Shown here one piece after another: positions 8,133 to 16,767 of a DNA stretch of 64,000 nt. The position numbers and the translations under genes are program-made. Location of the stretch: assembly GCF_006829085.1 (NCBI RefSeq), contig NZ_BJTC01000014.1, positions 62,001 to 126,000 on the forward strand, given 5' to 3'. Every line of letters begins with the position of its first letter. The stretch's first letter is position 1. The notes under the pieces are model-generated. The model had not been told where the DNA came from, did no database searches, and worked only from the letters and a program-made list of their open reading frames with translations. The stretch comes from Chryseobacterium sp. ON_d1 (GTDB lineage Bacteria; Bacteroidota; Bacteroidia; Flavobacteriales; Weeksellaceae).

Positions 8133-10586
8133 TTGGCAGCTTTCGAACATACCGACGGATTTAAGATCATTCAGCAATGGATGGCCGATAAAGATATAGC
8201 ACCCTTTAAATTCCAGCTGGAAACCTGGAAGAAGTTTGAAAACGGATATAGCGGAATGGTAGTCGCGCCTACCGGTTTTGGAAAGACTTTTTCAGTCTTT
8301 TTAGCATTGGTTTCAGATTTCCTGAATCATCCTGAACAATACAAAAAGGGATTGAAAATGATCTGGATCACGCCGCTCAGGTCCCTGTCCAAAGACATTG
8401 CAAAGGCGATGCAGGAAGCTATTGATGAAATCGGACTGGATTGGTCTGTAGGCGTAAGAAACGGAGATACTGATCCGAAAGTAAGACAACAGCAGGTAAA
8501 GAAAATGCCTGAAATTCTTGTTGTAACTCCTGAAAGTCTTCATTTACTGCTGGCCCAGAAAAACCATGAAACCTTTTTCAGGGATATGAAATGTGTGGCT
8601 GTAGATGAATGGCATGAATTACTGGGCTCAAAGCGCGGTGTCATGGTAGAACTTGCCATTTCCCAGCTTAGAAAATATGTTCCGAAGATTAAAATCTGGG
8701 GGATCACTGCTACTATAGGGAATCTGGATGAAGCTATGGAAGTTCTTATTCCTTATGATATTAAAAAGATAAAAATTACTGCCAAAGAACACAAAAAAAT
8801 AGATATTCTTTCGGTTTTCCCGGATGAAATTGAAATATTGCCCTGGGCAGGGCATCTTGGAAATAAACTTGCAGATAAAGTTGTTCCGATTATTCTGGGC
8901 TCAAAATCCACCATTGTATTTACCAATACAAGAAGCCAGAGTGAAATGTGGTATCAGCTTTTACTGGATGTCCATCCGGATTTTGCAGGGCAGATCGCTA
9001 TCCATCACAGTTCTATCGATGCTCATCTGAGAATCTGGATTGAGGAAAATCTGAGTTCAGGAAAATTAAAAGCTGTAGTTTCTACATCATCCCTCGATCT
9101 TGGAATTGATTTTAAACCTGTTGATACCGTTATTCAGGTAGGATCTGCCAAAGGAGTAGCCCGATTTCTGCAAAGAGCGGGACGCAGTGGCCACTCCCCT
9201 TTTGAAACCTCAAAAATCTATTGCGTTCCTACCCATTCTCTGGAACTGATTGAAGTTGCAGCCTTAAAAGAAGCGGTAAAACAGAAAGTAGTTGAACCCA
9301 GGGAACCACAGGTATTATGTTTTGATGTACTGGTTCAGTTTCTGATGACATTGGCCGTGGGAGACGGTTTTTATCCGGATGAGCTGTATGAAAGAATCAA
9401 AAAAGTATATGCCTTTCAGGAAATCCTTGATGAAGAATGGAAAAGTATTCTTGAATTTCTTACCATTGGCGGCAGCGTATTGAAAAGCTATGAAGAGTTC
9501 CATAAAATCGTTATTATGGAGGATGGCCTTTATAAAGTAACCTCAAGAAAGATCGCTATGCTTCACAGAATGAATATGGGAGTGATTGTAAGTGATGCGA
9601 TGCTGAAGGTGAAATTTATTTCCGGAGGCTATATCGGAATGATTGAAGAATATTTTATTTCAAAACTTAAAAAAGAAGAAAAATTTATTCTGGCCGGACG
9701 TACTCTGGAAGTCGCCATGATCAAAGATATGACCGTCTATGTAAGATCTGCTAAAGGAAGGGCTTTGGTTCCGAGCTATCTTGGCGGAAGGCTTCCTTTA
9801 AGTACCAATCTGGGGCATTTTTTAAGAGAAAAACTCTCCCATGCTTTAAGCCCTAAGGCTTCAGAAAAAGAGCTTAAATTTCTGCATCCATTATTAGCGA
9901 ATCAGGAAAAGAATTCCCACATCCCTAAAGAAAATGAATTTCTGGTAGAAATGATTAAAAACCGGGAAGGATACCATTTGTTTATGTATCCTTTTGAAGG
10001 CCGCCTGGTACATGAGGTAATGGCCGCACTGATTGCGTACCGCATCTCAAAGTTGGCTCCCATTTCCTTTTCTATGGCAATGAATGATTATGGATTTGAG
10101 TTGTTCAGTGATAAAGAAATCCCATTAAATGATGAGAATCTGCAACAGATTTTAACCCGTGATAATCTGATGAATGATGTCATTGCGAGTATTAATTCTG
10201 CAGAAATGGCAAGGAGAAAATTCCGGGATATTGCGGTGATTTCAGGAATGGTTATCCAAAATTATGCCGGCCAACAGCGTTCTAACAAATCATTACAAAG
10301 CTCTGCCGGACTGATTTTTAAAGTACTGGAAGACCACGATCCCAATCATTTTTTAATAAAGCAGGCTTACACGGAAGTCTTTAATATGCAACTTCAGGAG
10401 CAGCGCCTTGTAGAAGCTTTTAAAAGGATTGAAAAGTCAGAAATTATTCTAAAATACTCCCGTTCCTTTACTCCGCTCAGCTTTCCGATTAAAGTGGACA
10501 GTCTGAGGCAGACCCTTTCCAGTGAAGGACTTGATGCAAGGATTAAAAGAATGCTGAAGCTATCCAATATAAGTGATCTTTTATAA
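8133..10586 (+). CDS. Ligase-associated DEXH-box helicase (Lhr-like)
   Basis: An 817-residue Lhr-core type superfamily 2 helicase. Walker A is APTGFGKT at residues 45-52, the DEXH box is DEWH at 158-161, the motif III region is ITATIG, and motif VI is FLQRAGRSGH. The C-terminal part (about 400-817) is the winged-helix and Lhr-specific beta-barrel region. No ATG precedes the conserved start; a TTG at 8133 opens the frame after an in-frame stop, giving MAAFEHTDGF. Lhr proteins are 3'-5' translocating helicases implicated in repair of crosslink and oxidative damage. It is the third gene of the repair module. Confidence 0.92.
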   Translation: MAAFEHTDGFKIIQQWMADKDIAPFKFQLETWKKFENGYSGMVVAPTGFGKTFSVFLALVSDFLNHPEQYKKGLKMIWITPLRSLSKDIAKAMQEAIDEIGLDWSVGVRNGDTDPKVRQQQVKKMPEILVVTPESLHLLLAQKNHETFFRDMKCVAVDEWHELLGSKRGVMVELAISQLRKYVPKIKIWGITATIGNLDEAMEVLIPYDIKKIKITAKEHKKIDILSVFPDEIEILPWAGHLGNKLADKVVPIILGSKSTIVFTNTRSQSEMWYQLLLDVHPDFAGQIAIHHSSIDAHLRIWIEENLSSGKLKAVVSTSSLDLGIDFKPVDTVIQVGSAKGVARFLQRAGRSGHSPFETSKIYCVPTHSLELIEVAALKEAVKQKVVEPREPQVLCFDVLVQFLMTLAVGDGFYPDELYERIKKVYAFQEILDEEWKSILEFLTIGGSVLKSYEEFHKIVIMEDGLYKVTSRKIAMLHRMNMGVIVSDAMLKVKFISGGYIGMIEEYFISKLKKEEKFILAGRTLEVAMIKDMTVYVRSAKGRALVPSYLGGRLPLSTNLGHFLREKLSHALSPKASEKELKFLHPLLANQEKNSHIPKENEFLVEMIKNREGYHLFMYPFEGRLVHEVMAALIAYRISKLAPISFSMAMNDYGFELFSDKEIPLNDENLQQILTRDNLMNDVIASINSAEMARRKFRDIAVISGMVIQNYAGQQRSNKSLQSSAGLIFKVLEDHDPNHFLIKQAYTEVFNMQLQEQRLVEAFKRIEKSEIILKYSRSFTPLSFPIKVDSLRQTLSSEGLDARIKRMLKLSNISDLL

Positions 10587-10933
10587 TCAATTAATGTGTT
10601 TTCTTTAAGAACAGATATGCCGATGAATATTTGTTTATTGCAAATACGCAAAAAATTGATAATAATAACGTTTTAAGGCGCAAAGATTTTATCTCCGATA
10701 AAATTTAGTCACGTTAATCTTGCTCAAAATCTTTGATTTTCTTGCGCCTTAAATAAAAATGGATTATATAAAATTTGCGCCTTTGCGAGATTCTAAAATT
10801 TATAAAATCAAATAAAAAACCTATCGTTTTAATCTTATTCTTAGCCTAATATTCTAAGTTAATTTTCTTGATAAGTTTAAATAATCATCGTAACTTAGAG
10901 TATACCTTAGAAGTGGTAAATAAAATTTAAATA
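10587..10933. other. Intergenic region between helicase and gpmA
   Basis: About 350 AT-rich bases with no gene. An imperfect inverted repeat lies at 10671-10754. The last 80 bases before the mutase contain TTAGAGTATACCTTAGAAG and should carry its promoter; I could not assign a clear -7 element. Confidence 0.55.
10671..10754. repeat. Long imperfect inverted repeat (TTTAAGGCGCAA arms)
   Basis: The left arm at 10671-10690 begins TTTTAAGGCGCAAAGATTTT, and the complementary right arm spans about 10726-10754 (AAAATCTTTG then CTTGCGCCTTAAA). Together they can fold into a hairpin with a 35-base apical region. There is no coding frame. It resembles a miniature, non-autonomous repeat. Confidence 0.6.
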
Positions 10934-11536
10934 ATGGAAAAATTATTCTTGGTCCGTCACGGACAGTCACTCTGGAACCTCGAAAACAGGTTTACAGGCT
11001 GGAAAGATATCGATATAACAGAGACCGGTATTGAAGAGGCAAAAAAAGCAGGCCTTGCTTTAAAGGGAGAGAGAATAGATATCGCTTTTACTTCTGCTCT
11101 CATCAGGGCTCAGCATACCCTCTCTATCATTCTGAATGAAATAGGAAATCCCGATATTCCGGTTGTAAAGGATAAAGCTTTAAACGAACGTTCTTACGGA
11201 AATCTTGAAGGGCTTAACAAAGCGGAAACGGCTTTAAAATACGGAGACGAACAGGTTCATATCTGGCGACGATCATTTGATGTCGTTCCTCCGGGAGGAG
11301 AAAGTCTTAAAGATACCTACAACAGGGTGATTCCTTATTTTGAAAGTCAGATCAGGCCGTTATTGAAGCAGGGTGAAAATGTACTGATTGTAGCCCATGG
11401 AAACAGTCTCCGTGCACTGATCATGTATCTGGAACATCTTTCCCCTGAAGAAATTCTGGAAAGAGAAATTGCTACAGGCTTTCCTTTAACCTATGTCTTT
11501 GATGAAAATTTTCATGTAAGCCGCAGAGTGAGTTGA
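10934..11536 (+). CDS. gpmA: 2,3-bisphosphoglycerate-dependent phosphoglycerate mutase
   Basis: A 200-residue histidine phosphatase superfamily enzyme interconverting 3- and 2-phosphoglycerate in glycolysis. RHG is at residues 8-10 (phospho-acceptor His 9), NRFTGW at 18-23, LNERSYGNLEGLNK at 83-96, and the second catalytic His 155 lies in VAHGNSLRAL. The N- and C-terminal hallmarks match dPGM rather than generic phosphatases, though the C-terminus is short compared with the 250-residue enterobacterial form. It sits inside the DNA repair module, between the helicase and PdeM, with its own upstream gap. Confidence 0.88.
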   Translation: MEKLFLVRHGQSLWNLENRFTGWKDIDITETGIEEAKKAGLALKGERIDIAFTSALIRAQHTLSIILNEIGNPDIPVVKDKALNERSYGNLEGLNKAETALKYGDEQVHIWRRSFDVVPPGGESLKDTYNRVIPYFESQIRPLLKQGENVLIVAHGNSLRALIMYLEHLSPEEILEREIATGFPLTYVFDENFHVSRRVS

Positions 11537-11583
11537 TTTGATCAATAAAGCTTAACTTTAAACAAATTTTCAATTTTTATAAA

Positions 11584-12228
11584 GTGTGTATAGCCACCAA
11601 AACTATTTCCATTCAAAATGAGACTTTCATTCTGACCAATCAGTGTGCGGCATTCTGGGAAAAAGAAAAAGCACTCATTCTTTCTGACCTTCACATCGGA
11701 AAGACAGCTCATTTCCGTAAAAATGGTATTGCACTAGCCAATCACATTATGAAAAGTGACCTGGAAAGGTTATCATTACTGATTGAATATTTTCAGCCTG
11801 CAAAGTTTATTGTGGTTGGGGATTTGCTTCATGCAGGAGACAATTCTGACGTAGATGAGTTCTGCATTTGGAAATCCCAATATCCTGATATACAATTCTA
11901 CCTTATTGAAGGAAATCATGACCGGATTTCAAAAGCTCTGGAAGAAAAATTATGTTTTAACCATACCTCCGAGTGCCTTGAAATAAATAATATTACTTTC
12001 ATTCATGATTTTGATCATGTAAGACCGGAATTTCAGATTACAGGACATATCCACCCTGGAATTGTACTGAATTCTAAAGTCAAAAATATCAGGCTTCCCT
12101 GCTTTGCTCTCAGCAGCAACCAGTTATTACTGCCAGCGTTCAGTAAATTCACCGGACTGGATACAAAAAATCTGCCTAAGAAAAGTACATTTTTTGTGTT
12201 TACAGAGGCTGAGATTTATGAAATTTGA
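11584..12228 (+). CDS. pdeM: Ligase-associated DNA damage response endonuclease PdeM
   Basis: A 214-residue calcineurin-like metallophosphoesterase. The metal motifs are in order: SDLHIGK (Asp 35, His 37), GDLLHAG (Asp 80), EGNHD (Asn 111, His 112) and GHIHPG (His 155, His 157). This family is the fourth member of the Lhr/ligase/exonuclease group. The start is GTG at 11584; the preceding bases are AT-rich with no ATG in frame. It lies 47 bases after gpmA on the same strand, so it may be read through from the mutase gene. Confidence 0.88.
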   Translation: MCIATKTISIQNETFILTNQCAAFWEKEKALILSDLHIGKTAHFRKNGIALANHIMKSDLERLSLLIEYFQPAKFIVVGDLLHAGDNSDVDEFCIWKSQYPDIQFYLIEGNHDRISKALEEKLCFNHTSECLEINNITFIHDFDHVRPEFQITGHIHPGIVLNSKVKNIRLPCFALSSNQLLLPAFSKFTGLDTKNLPKKSTFFVFTEAEIYEI

Positions 12229-12558
12229 TGGTAAGAATCTCCTGTTATTATTCATACGTTATATTATATTTATTCTAAAAATAAAGCACATAAAATTCTG
12301 TATTTATCCTTTCTTGATTTGCATGCCTTTAACTACTTGGTTTATAATATGACACATTATCCTTGTCAAGGTTTAAAACCTTGACAAGGATAAAAAAACA
12401 AAAATAAAGGCAGATAAAAACCTGCCTTCATAACACCATCCACTTCATGTCATCAATCTGTTGATGACTTCTTTATTCACTTAAATCTAATATATGATGT
12501 TTACTTTTTGCATTAAGCACATGATATGAAAATCAATATAAAAATTATTTATTTGCGT
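12229..12558. other. Convergent intergenic region
   Basis: 330 bases between the converging pdeM and MFS genes. It contains a near-perfect palindrome (12358-12392) and otherwise AT-rich sequence; I see no gene. Confidence 0.6.
12358..12392. terminator. Strong palindrome, likely terminator of pdeM / repeat
   Basis: 17-bp arms (TATCCTTGTCAAGGTTT and its complement) with a single central base, followed by seven A/T-rich bases. It would act as an intrinsic terminator. The same plan (AGGTTTtAAAACCT centre, odd length) is found again at 53462-53494, so it is also a repeat family member. Confidence 0.7.
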
Positions 12559-13776
12559 TTATTTAGTCTTGCTTAAACGGATACTATATAGAGTAATCAA
12601 GACTGTTACCACCAAAAATAAAGCTCCTATCCATGGCGTACTTGCCAGACCTAAGGAAGATGTAACAATCATTCCTCCTGCATAAGAACCGATAGCAATA
12701 CCGATATTAAAAGCCGCAATATTGATCCCCGAAGCTACATCTTCAGTTCCCGGAAGTTCTCTTTCTGCAATCTGCACCACCAGCAGCTGTAATCCCGGAA
12801 CAGATGCAAATGATAAAGCTCCCAAAAAGAAAAGCGTAATGATGCTTAAAACCGGACTGCTTACAGTAAAGTAAAATGCGAGCAGTACCAGTCCCTGTGC
12901 GGCAAACATCCACAGAAGGGCTTTCAGAGGATTTTTATTGGCTACCTTTCCACCGACAAGATTCCCTAAGGCAATAGCAATTCCATAAATCAGCAGGATA
13001 AAAGTGACAGTTGATTCCTGAAACCCTGTAATTTTCTGTAAAATAGGCGACAGATAGGTGAACACCACAAATGTTCCTCCATACCCCATCGCTGTCATTA
13101 AAAAAGCAAAAATCAGACGTTTGTTTCCCAGTACTTTAAACTGACTTTTCAAGGAAGCGGTTTTTCCGTTTTTCAGGTTATTGGGAACCAATAATAAACT
13201 GGCAGCTAACCCAATGATCCCAAGAATTGAAACACCTATGAAAGTTGCTCTCCATCCGAAATGCTGCCCTATGAATGTGCCCAGCGGAACTCCTGTTACA
13301 ATCGCCAATGTGAGCCCGGCAAACATAATAGAAATGGCAGTAGCTCTTTTCTCTTCAGGAACCAGTGAAGCTGCAATAGTAGAACCAATAGAAAAATAAA
13401 CCCCATGAGCAAATCCCGTAAGTATTCTTGCCAGCACTAAAGTGATAAAACCGGGAGCTATGGAAGCCAAACCGTTTCCTATAACAAATAAGAGCATGAT
13501 AGATACCAATAGCATTTTGCGGGGGACTTTCCCTGTTAATGCCGTTAATATCGGAGCTCCGATAGCCACTCCTATCGCATAAAGACTTACCAGCAGTCCT
13601 GCTGAAGGAATACTGATTCCAAGGTCGGAAGCCACTGTTGGAAGCAGTCCTACAGTAACGAATTCAGTGGTTCCTTTTCCGAAGGCGCTTATCGTTAGTG
13701 CCCAAAGTGCTGCAGGAAGTCCTTTTTTAGGAGTCTGTACTGCAGTATTGATCTGTATTTCTTTTTGAAAATTCAT
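12559..13776 (-). CDS. MFS transporter, DHA1-type (sugar efflux / drug resistance)
   Basis: A 405-residue inner-membrane permease with twelve predicted hydrophobic segments and the AraJ/YdhP-like opening (ALWALTISAFGKGTTEFVTVGLLP, two parts). The family loop between TM2 and TM3 is GAPILTALTGKVPRKMLL, with G, P, R and K positions conserved. It is divergent from a TetR gene, the classic efflux/regulator layout, although the only clear TetR-type palindrome lies on the far side of tetR. The substrate is unknown. Confidence 0.9.
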   Translation of the reverse strand: MNFQKEIQINTAVQTPKKGLPAALWALTISAFGKGTTEFVTVGLLPTVASDLGISIPSAGLLVSLYAIGVAIGAPILTALTGKVPRKMLLVSIMLLFVIGNGLASIAPGFITLVLARILTGFAHGVYFSIGSTIAASLVPEEKRATAISIMFAGLTLAIVTGVPLGTFIGQHFGWRATFIGVSILGIIGLAASLLLVPNNLKNGKTASLKSQFKVLGNKRLIFAFLMTAMGYGGTFVVFTYLSPILQKITGFQESTVTFILLIYGIAIALGNLVGGKVANKNPLKALLWMFAAQGLVLLAFYFTVSSPVLSIITLFFLGALSFASVPGLQLLVVQIAERELPGTEDVASGINIAAFNIGIAIGSYAGGMIVTSSLGLASTPWIGALFLVVTVLITLYSIRLSKTK

Positions 13777-13925
13777 TGTCTTGTATTTTGTTGATATTGA
13801 CAGGACAAATTTCCGATGAATAAATGTATTATAAAAATTATTTAAATTGTATTAAACTATCAGAATAATGATTGTTTTATTCTACATTTAAAATTTGTTC
13901 CTTTGTATAATAATCAGCAGTTTTA

Positions 13926-14516
13926 ATGAAAAAATCCGAAGCAACCCGTCTTACTATTCTCCAGAAAGCGTTCGAATTGATCTATGTAAAAGGTTTTCAG
14001 ACTACAAGCATCGATGAAATTATCGCAACGACTCAGGTGACGAAAGGTGCTTTTTATTATCATTTTAAAACCAAGGATGAAATGGGGCTCGCCATTATTA
14101 CGGATCTGATGAAACCGAATTTCAGGAAAACCTTCATTGATTCTCTTCAAAACAGCCGGAATCCTTTAGACAGTATCTATGATATGATGTACCATCTTCT
14201 GATGGAAAACGACTTTTTAAAAGTTGAATATGGCTGCCCAACTTCTAATTTCGTGCAGCAAATGGCACCATGGCATAATGCTTTTACACAGGCCTTGCAT
14301 GATCTTTCAAAAGAATGGGAACTTGCTCTTGCCGAAAGTATTGAACAGGGTAAAAAAACCGGATTAATCAGAAAAGAAGTAAGTGCCAAAGAAGTGAGTG
14401 TTTTTGTCATTTCAGGCTATTGGGGAGTAAGAAATCTTGGTAAATTAGAAAATTCTAAAGAAGTTTATCTTACTTATTTAAAAGGACTTAAGTCTTATTT
14501 TAAAACACTGCAATAA
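13926..14516 (+). CDS. TetR/AcrR family transcriptional regulator
   Basis: A 196-residue protein with an N-terminal TetR HTH (residues about 8-55: AFELIYVKGFQTTSIDEIIA, VTKGAFYYHFKTKDE) and a ligand-binding C-terminal domain of the TetR_C_6 style. It lies between the divergent MFS gene and a downstream three-gene membrane/rhodanese operon. A perfect 28-bp palindrome starts ten bases after its stop, so that operon is a likely target. Confidence 0.92.
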   Translation: MKKSEATRLTILQKAFELIYVKGFQTTSIDEIIATTQVTKGAFYYHFKTKDEMGLAIITDLMKPNFRKTFIDSLQNSRNPLDSIYDMMYHLLMENDFLKVEYGCPTSNFVQQMAPWHNAFTQALHDLSKEWELALAESIEQGKKTGLIRKEVSAKEVSVFVISGYWGVRNLGKLENSKEVYLTYLKGLKSYFKTLQ

Positions 14517-14526
14517 TTTTTTTATT

Positions 14527-14554
14527 CAAAAACATACTAATTAGTATGTTTTTG
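14527..14554. promoter_or_regulatory. Perfect 28-bp palindrome, candidate TetR operator
   Basis: Core ACATACTAATTAGTATGT extended by five A/T pairs and one C/G pair on each side; every base pairs. It is AT-rich, so it makes a weak terminator, while the core has the form of TetR operators. It sits immediately upstream of a TACCTTTG -7 element (14558-14565), where repressor binding would block the promoter of the 14588-15704 operon. Confidence 0.65.
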
Positions 14555-14557
14555 TTA

Positions 14558-14565
14558 TACCTTTG
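14558..14565 (+). promoter_or_regulatory. -7 element of the 14588 operon
   Basis: TACCTTTG matches the Bacteroidota -7 consensus TAnnTTTG and lies 22 bases before the ATG at 14588. The palindrome just upstream covers the -33 region. Confidence 0.55.
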
Positions 14566-14587
14566 CTTTGATCAAAAAAAATAAACG

Positions 14588-15046
14588 ATGTATCAAACGC
14601 TTACTTTTTTACATTCTTTCACGCGATGGCTGGTCTTAATAAGTTTGATTTATGCTGTTTACCGTTCTTTCAAAGGATATTTTTTAAACAGAAAGTTTAC
14701 AGAAACAGATAATACCGTAAGGCACTGGACAGCAACTATAGCCCACCTACAGCTGGTATTAGGAATGATATTCTATTTTAAGAGCCCGGTGATTCAATAT
14801 TTCTGGCAGCATTTTAACGAAGCTAAAGAATCGTTTGATCATATATTTTTCGGACTTATCCATATTTCAATGATGTTTACGGCTATCATGATCGTCACAA
14901 TCGGTTCTGCTTTAGCCAAAAGAAAACTTTCAGATAAAGAAAAATTCAGAACAATGGGTATCTGGTTTTCCACAGCTCTGATTATTATTTTCTTAGCCAT
15001 TCCCTGGCCTTTTTCTCCTTTTGCCAACAGACCTTATTTCAGATAA
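14588..15046 (+). CDS. Four-helix membrane protein, function unknown
   Basis: A 152-residue protein with four hydrophobic segments (about 10-28, 45-65, 88-112, 122-142) and conserved-looking His residues near the membrane edges (HSFTRW, RHWTATIAHLQ, HIFFGLIHISMMF). The His-in-helix pattern recalls small cytochrome-b-like or haem-copper accessory proteins, but I do not recognise the family with certainty. It is the first gene of an operon with a DUF3817 protein and a rhodanese, under a candidate TetR operator. Confidence 0.8.
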   Translation: MYQTLTFLHSFTRWLVLISLIYAVYRSFKGYFLNRKFTETDNTVRHWTATIAHLQLVLGMIFYFKSPVIQYFWQHFNEAKESFDHIFFGLIHISMMFTAIMIVTIGSALAKRKLSDKEKFRTMGIWFSTALIIIFLAIPWPFSPFANRPYFR

Positions 15047-15048
15047 TT

Positions 15049-15351
15049 ATGATAGATTTATTTAAAACAAAAATTGGCCGGCTGAGGATTCTGGCTATTT
15101 TGGAAGGAATTTCATTGTTGAGTTTGGTATTTATTGCTGTTCCTGTAAAATACTGGATGGGAAATCCGTTGTTTGTCAGGCTTATTGGTCCTGCTCATGG
15201 AACGCTATTCCTGCTTTTCCTCTTCAATACTTTGAGTGTTGGCGTTGAAGAGAACTGGAAATTTAAAGAAATAACATGGAAGGTGATTTTAGCCTGCTTT
15301 ATCCCGTTTGGAACCTTTTATATTGATAAAAAAATACTAAGCAAACTATGA
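15049..15351 (+). CDS. DUF3817 membrane protein
   Basis: A 100-residue integral membrane protein with three hydrophobic segments (about 10-30, 45-65, 75-95). It has the DUF3817 pattern: a start resembling GRLRILAILEGISLL, then KYWMGNP and IGPAHGTLFL. The function is unknown. It begins two bases after the preceding stop and overlaps the rhodanese gene by four bases (ATGA), which shows tight cotranscription. Confidence 0.85.
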   Translation: MIDLFKTKIGRLRILAILEGISLLSLVFIAVPVKYWMGNPLFVRLIGPAHGTLFLLFLFNTLSVGVEENWKFKEITWKVILACFIPFGTFYIDKKILSKL

Positions 15352-15704
15352 AAACTATCCTTCTCTTTTGTGGAATAGCTCTTGTTCTGTATGTTGTCTA
15401 TAGGGTTTACCGGTTCCAGACCTTAGATAATGGTTTACCGGAAATGCTCAAAAAAGGGGCTGTTATTCTTGATGTAAGAACTGAGAAAGAATACGAAACT
15501 GGGCATATAGAAGGTTCTGTGAATATTTCACTAGGAACAATCAGAGAGCGCTATGTGGAATTAGATCTGGAGAAAACGTACATCACGGTATGCTCGCACG
15601 GACTCCGAAGTGTAAAAGCTGAAAATATACTGAAAGAAAGAGGCTTCAGACATGTCTATAATGGTGGTGCCTGGAGTGACCTGCAGAAAACCATTAATCC
15701 ATAA
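15348..15704 (+). CDS. Membrane-anchored rhodanese-like protein
   Basis: 118 residues: an N-terminal hydrophobic anchor (3-20) followed by a single rhodanese domain (about 30-115). The active-site loop CSHGLRS carries Cys 82, and LDVRTEKEYETGHIEGSVNI is the domain's N-terminal signature. Such proteins transfer sulfane sulfur; here the domain most likely faces the periplasm. It is the last gene of the TetR-linked operon, ended by the terminator at 15711-15740. Confidence 0.88.
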   Translation: MKTILLFCGIALVLYVVYRVYRFQTLDNGLPEMLKKGAVILDVRTEKEYETGHIEGSVNISLGTIRERYVELDLEKTYITVCSHGLRSVKAENILKERGFRHVYNGGAWSDLQKTINP

Positions 15705-15710
15705 AAATAA

Positions 15711-15740
15711 ATCTCTCCTGAAACCATTTACAGGAGAGAT
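15711..15740. terminator. Intrinsic terminator between convergent genes
   Basis: A 10-bp stem ATCTCTCCTG/CAGGAGAGAT with a 10-base loop, then CAATTTT. It serves the rhodanese operon and possibly the nitrilase gene on the other strand. Confidence 0.75.
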
Positions 15741-15747
15741 CAATTTT

Positions 15748-16701
15748 CTAAAATGCTTTATCATTGAGCCAGACAACTTTTTGTTCTGACGAATGTGCTT
15801 GTCCGATGATATCCCTGTATAACTCAGGTCTCCTGGCTTTGATGTACCGATACCCTCCTGCCTGAGTAAGTTTTTCAGGAGTAATGACAGCCGATTCAAA
15901 ACTGTCTTCCCAGGAATGACATTCTGCAATCACATCCCCGAATGGATCTATAATCATGGAACATCCGTTTTTCAGCTGATCATCATCCATCCCGATAGGG
16001 TTTGAAAAAACAATATAGGCTCCGTTATCATAAGCTCTTGAGGGAAGCCATTTCATCAGCCAGTCTCTGCCTTTCATACCATTAAATTCCAGGCGTAAAG
16101 ACGTAGGATCTCCTACCCTGTTTTCCCAAAGCTGAGGATCTACAAAACCGGCTCCCGGTCTTGTTGAAGGCGTACACATGGTAACATGGGGCATGAAAAT
16201 AATTTCTGCACCAAGAAGCCTTGTAGCCCTCACGTTTTCAATGATATTGTTATCATAACAGATCAGAATCCCGCATTTCCAGCCCATAATATCAAATACA
16301 CAATATTCATTACCAGGTAAAAGGTTCGGATTGATAAAAGGATGCAGTTTCCTGTATTTTGCTTTCAGTCCTGTTTTATCGACACATACATAAGCTTTGA
16401 AAAGATTATCCTGATCATCTTTCTCAAACAAACCAGCCAGGATGGTGATATGATATTGAGTGGCAATCTCCTGCAGCCTATGAATACTCTCGCCTTCCGG
16501 AATCTGTTCTGCAATATCCAAAAGCTGTTCTCTGGTGAGTTTTCGGGCAAAAGTATAACCTGTAATGGAACATTCATGAAACGCAATGACGTCAGATCCC
16601 TTAGCAGCAGCCTGCTGAGCCAGTTTTTCGATGACAGAGAGATTATACGCTTTATCTCCGCTTTTGTTTTCAAACTGTGCGGTTGAAATTTTAATATTCA
16701 T
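15748..16701 (-). CDS. Nitrilase superfamily carbon-nitrogen hydrolase
   Basis: A 317-residue cytosolic amidase/nitrilase-fold enzyme with the Glu-Lys-Cys triad: Glu 43 (FHECSITGY), Lys 118 (KYRKLHPF) and Cys 148 (ICYDNN). The ATG at 16701 begins the family start (MNIKISTAQF); a longer frame from a TTG at 16740 adds residues with no support. It lies just after an AraC gene on the same strand, which probably regulates it. The substrate is unknown; the sequence looks like the aliphatic amidase/N-carbamoyl amidase branches. Confidence 0.88.
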   Translation of the reverse strand: MNIKISTAQFENKSGDKAYNLSVIEKLAQQAAAKGSDVIAFHECSITGYTFARKLTREQLLDIAEQIPEGESIHRLQEIATQYHITILAGLFEKDDQDNLFKAYVCVDKTGLKAKYRKLHPFINPNLLPGNEYCVFDIMGWKCGILICYDNNIIENVRATRLLGAEIIFMPHVTMCTPSTRPGAGFVDPQLWENRVGDPTSLRLEFNGMKGRDWLMKWLPSRAYDNGAYIVFSNPIGMDDDQLKNGCSMIIDPFGDVIAECHSWEDSFESAVITPEKLTQAGGYRYIKARRPELYRDIIGQAHSSEQKVVWLNDKAF

Positions 16702-16767
16702 TGATTTTTTTAAGCAAAAATAGATGGTCGTGCTTATCAAAAATTGTATAAAACCGACATTCCGGTT

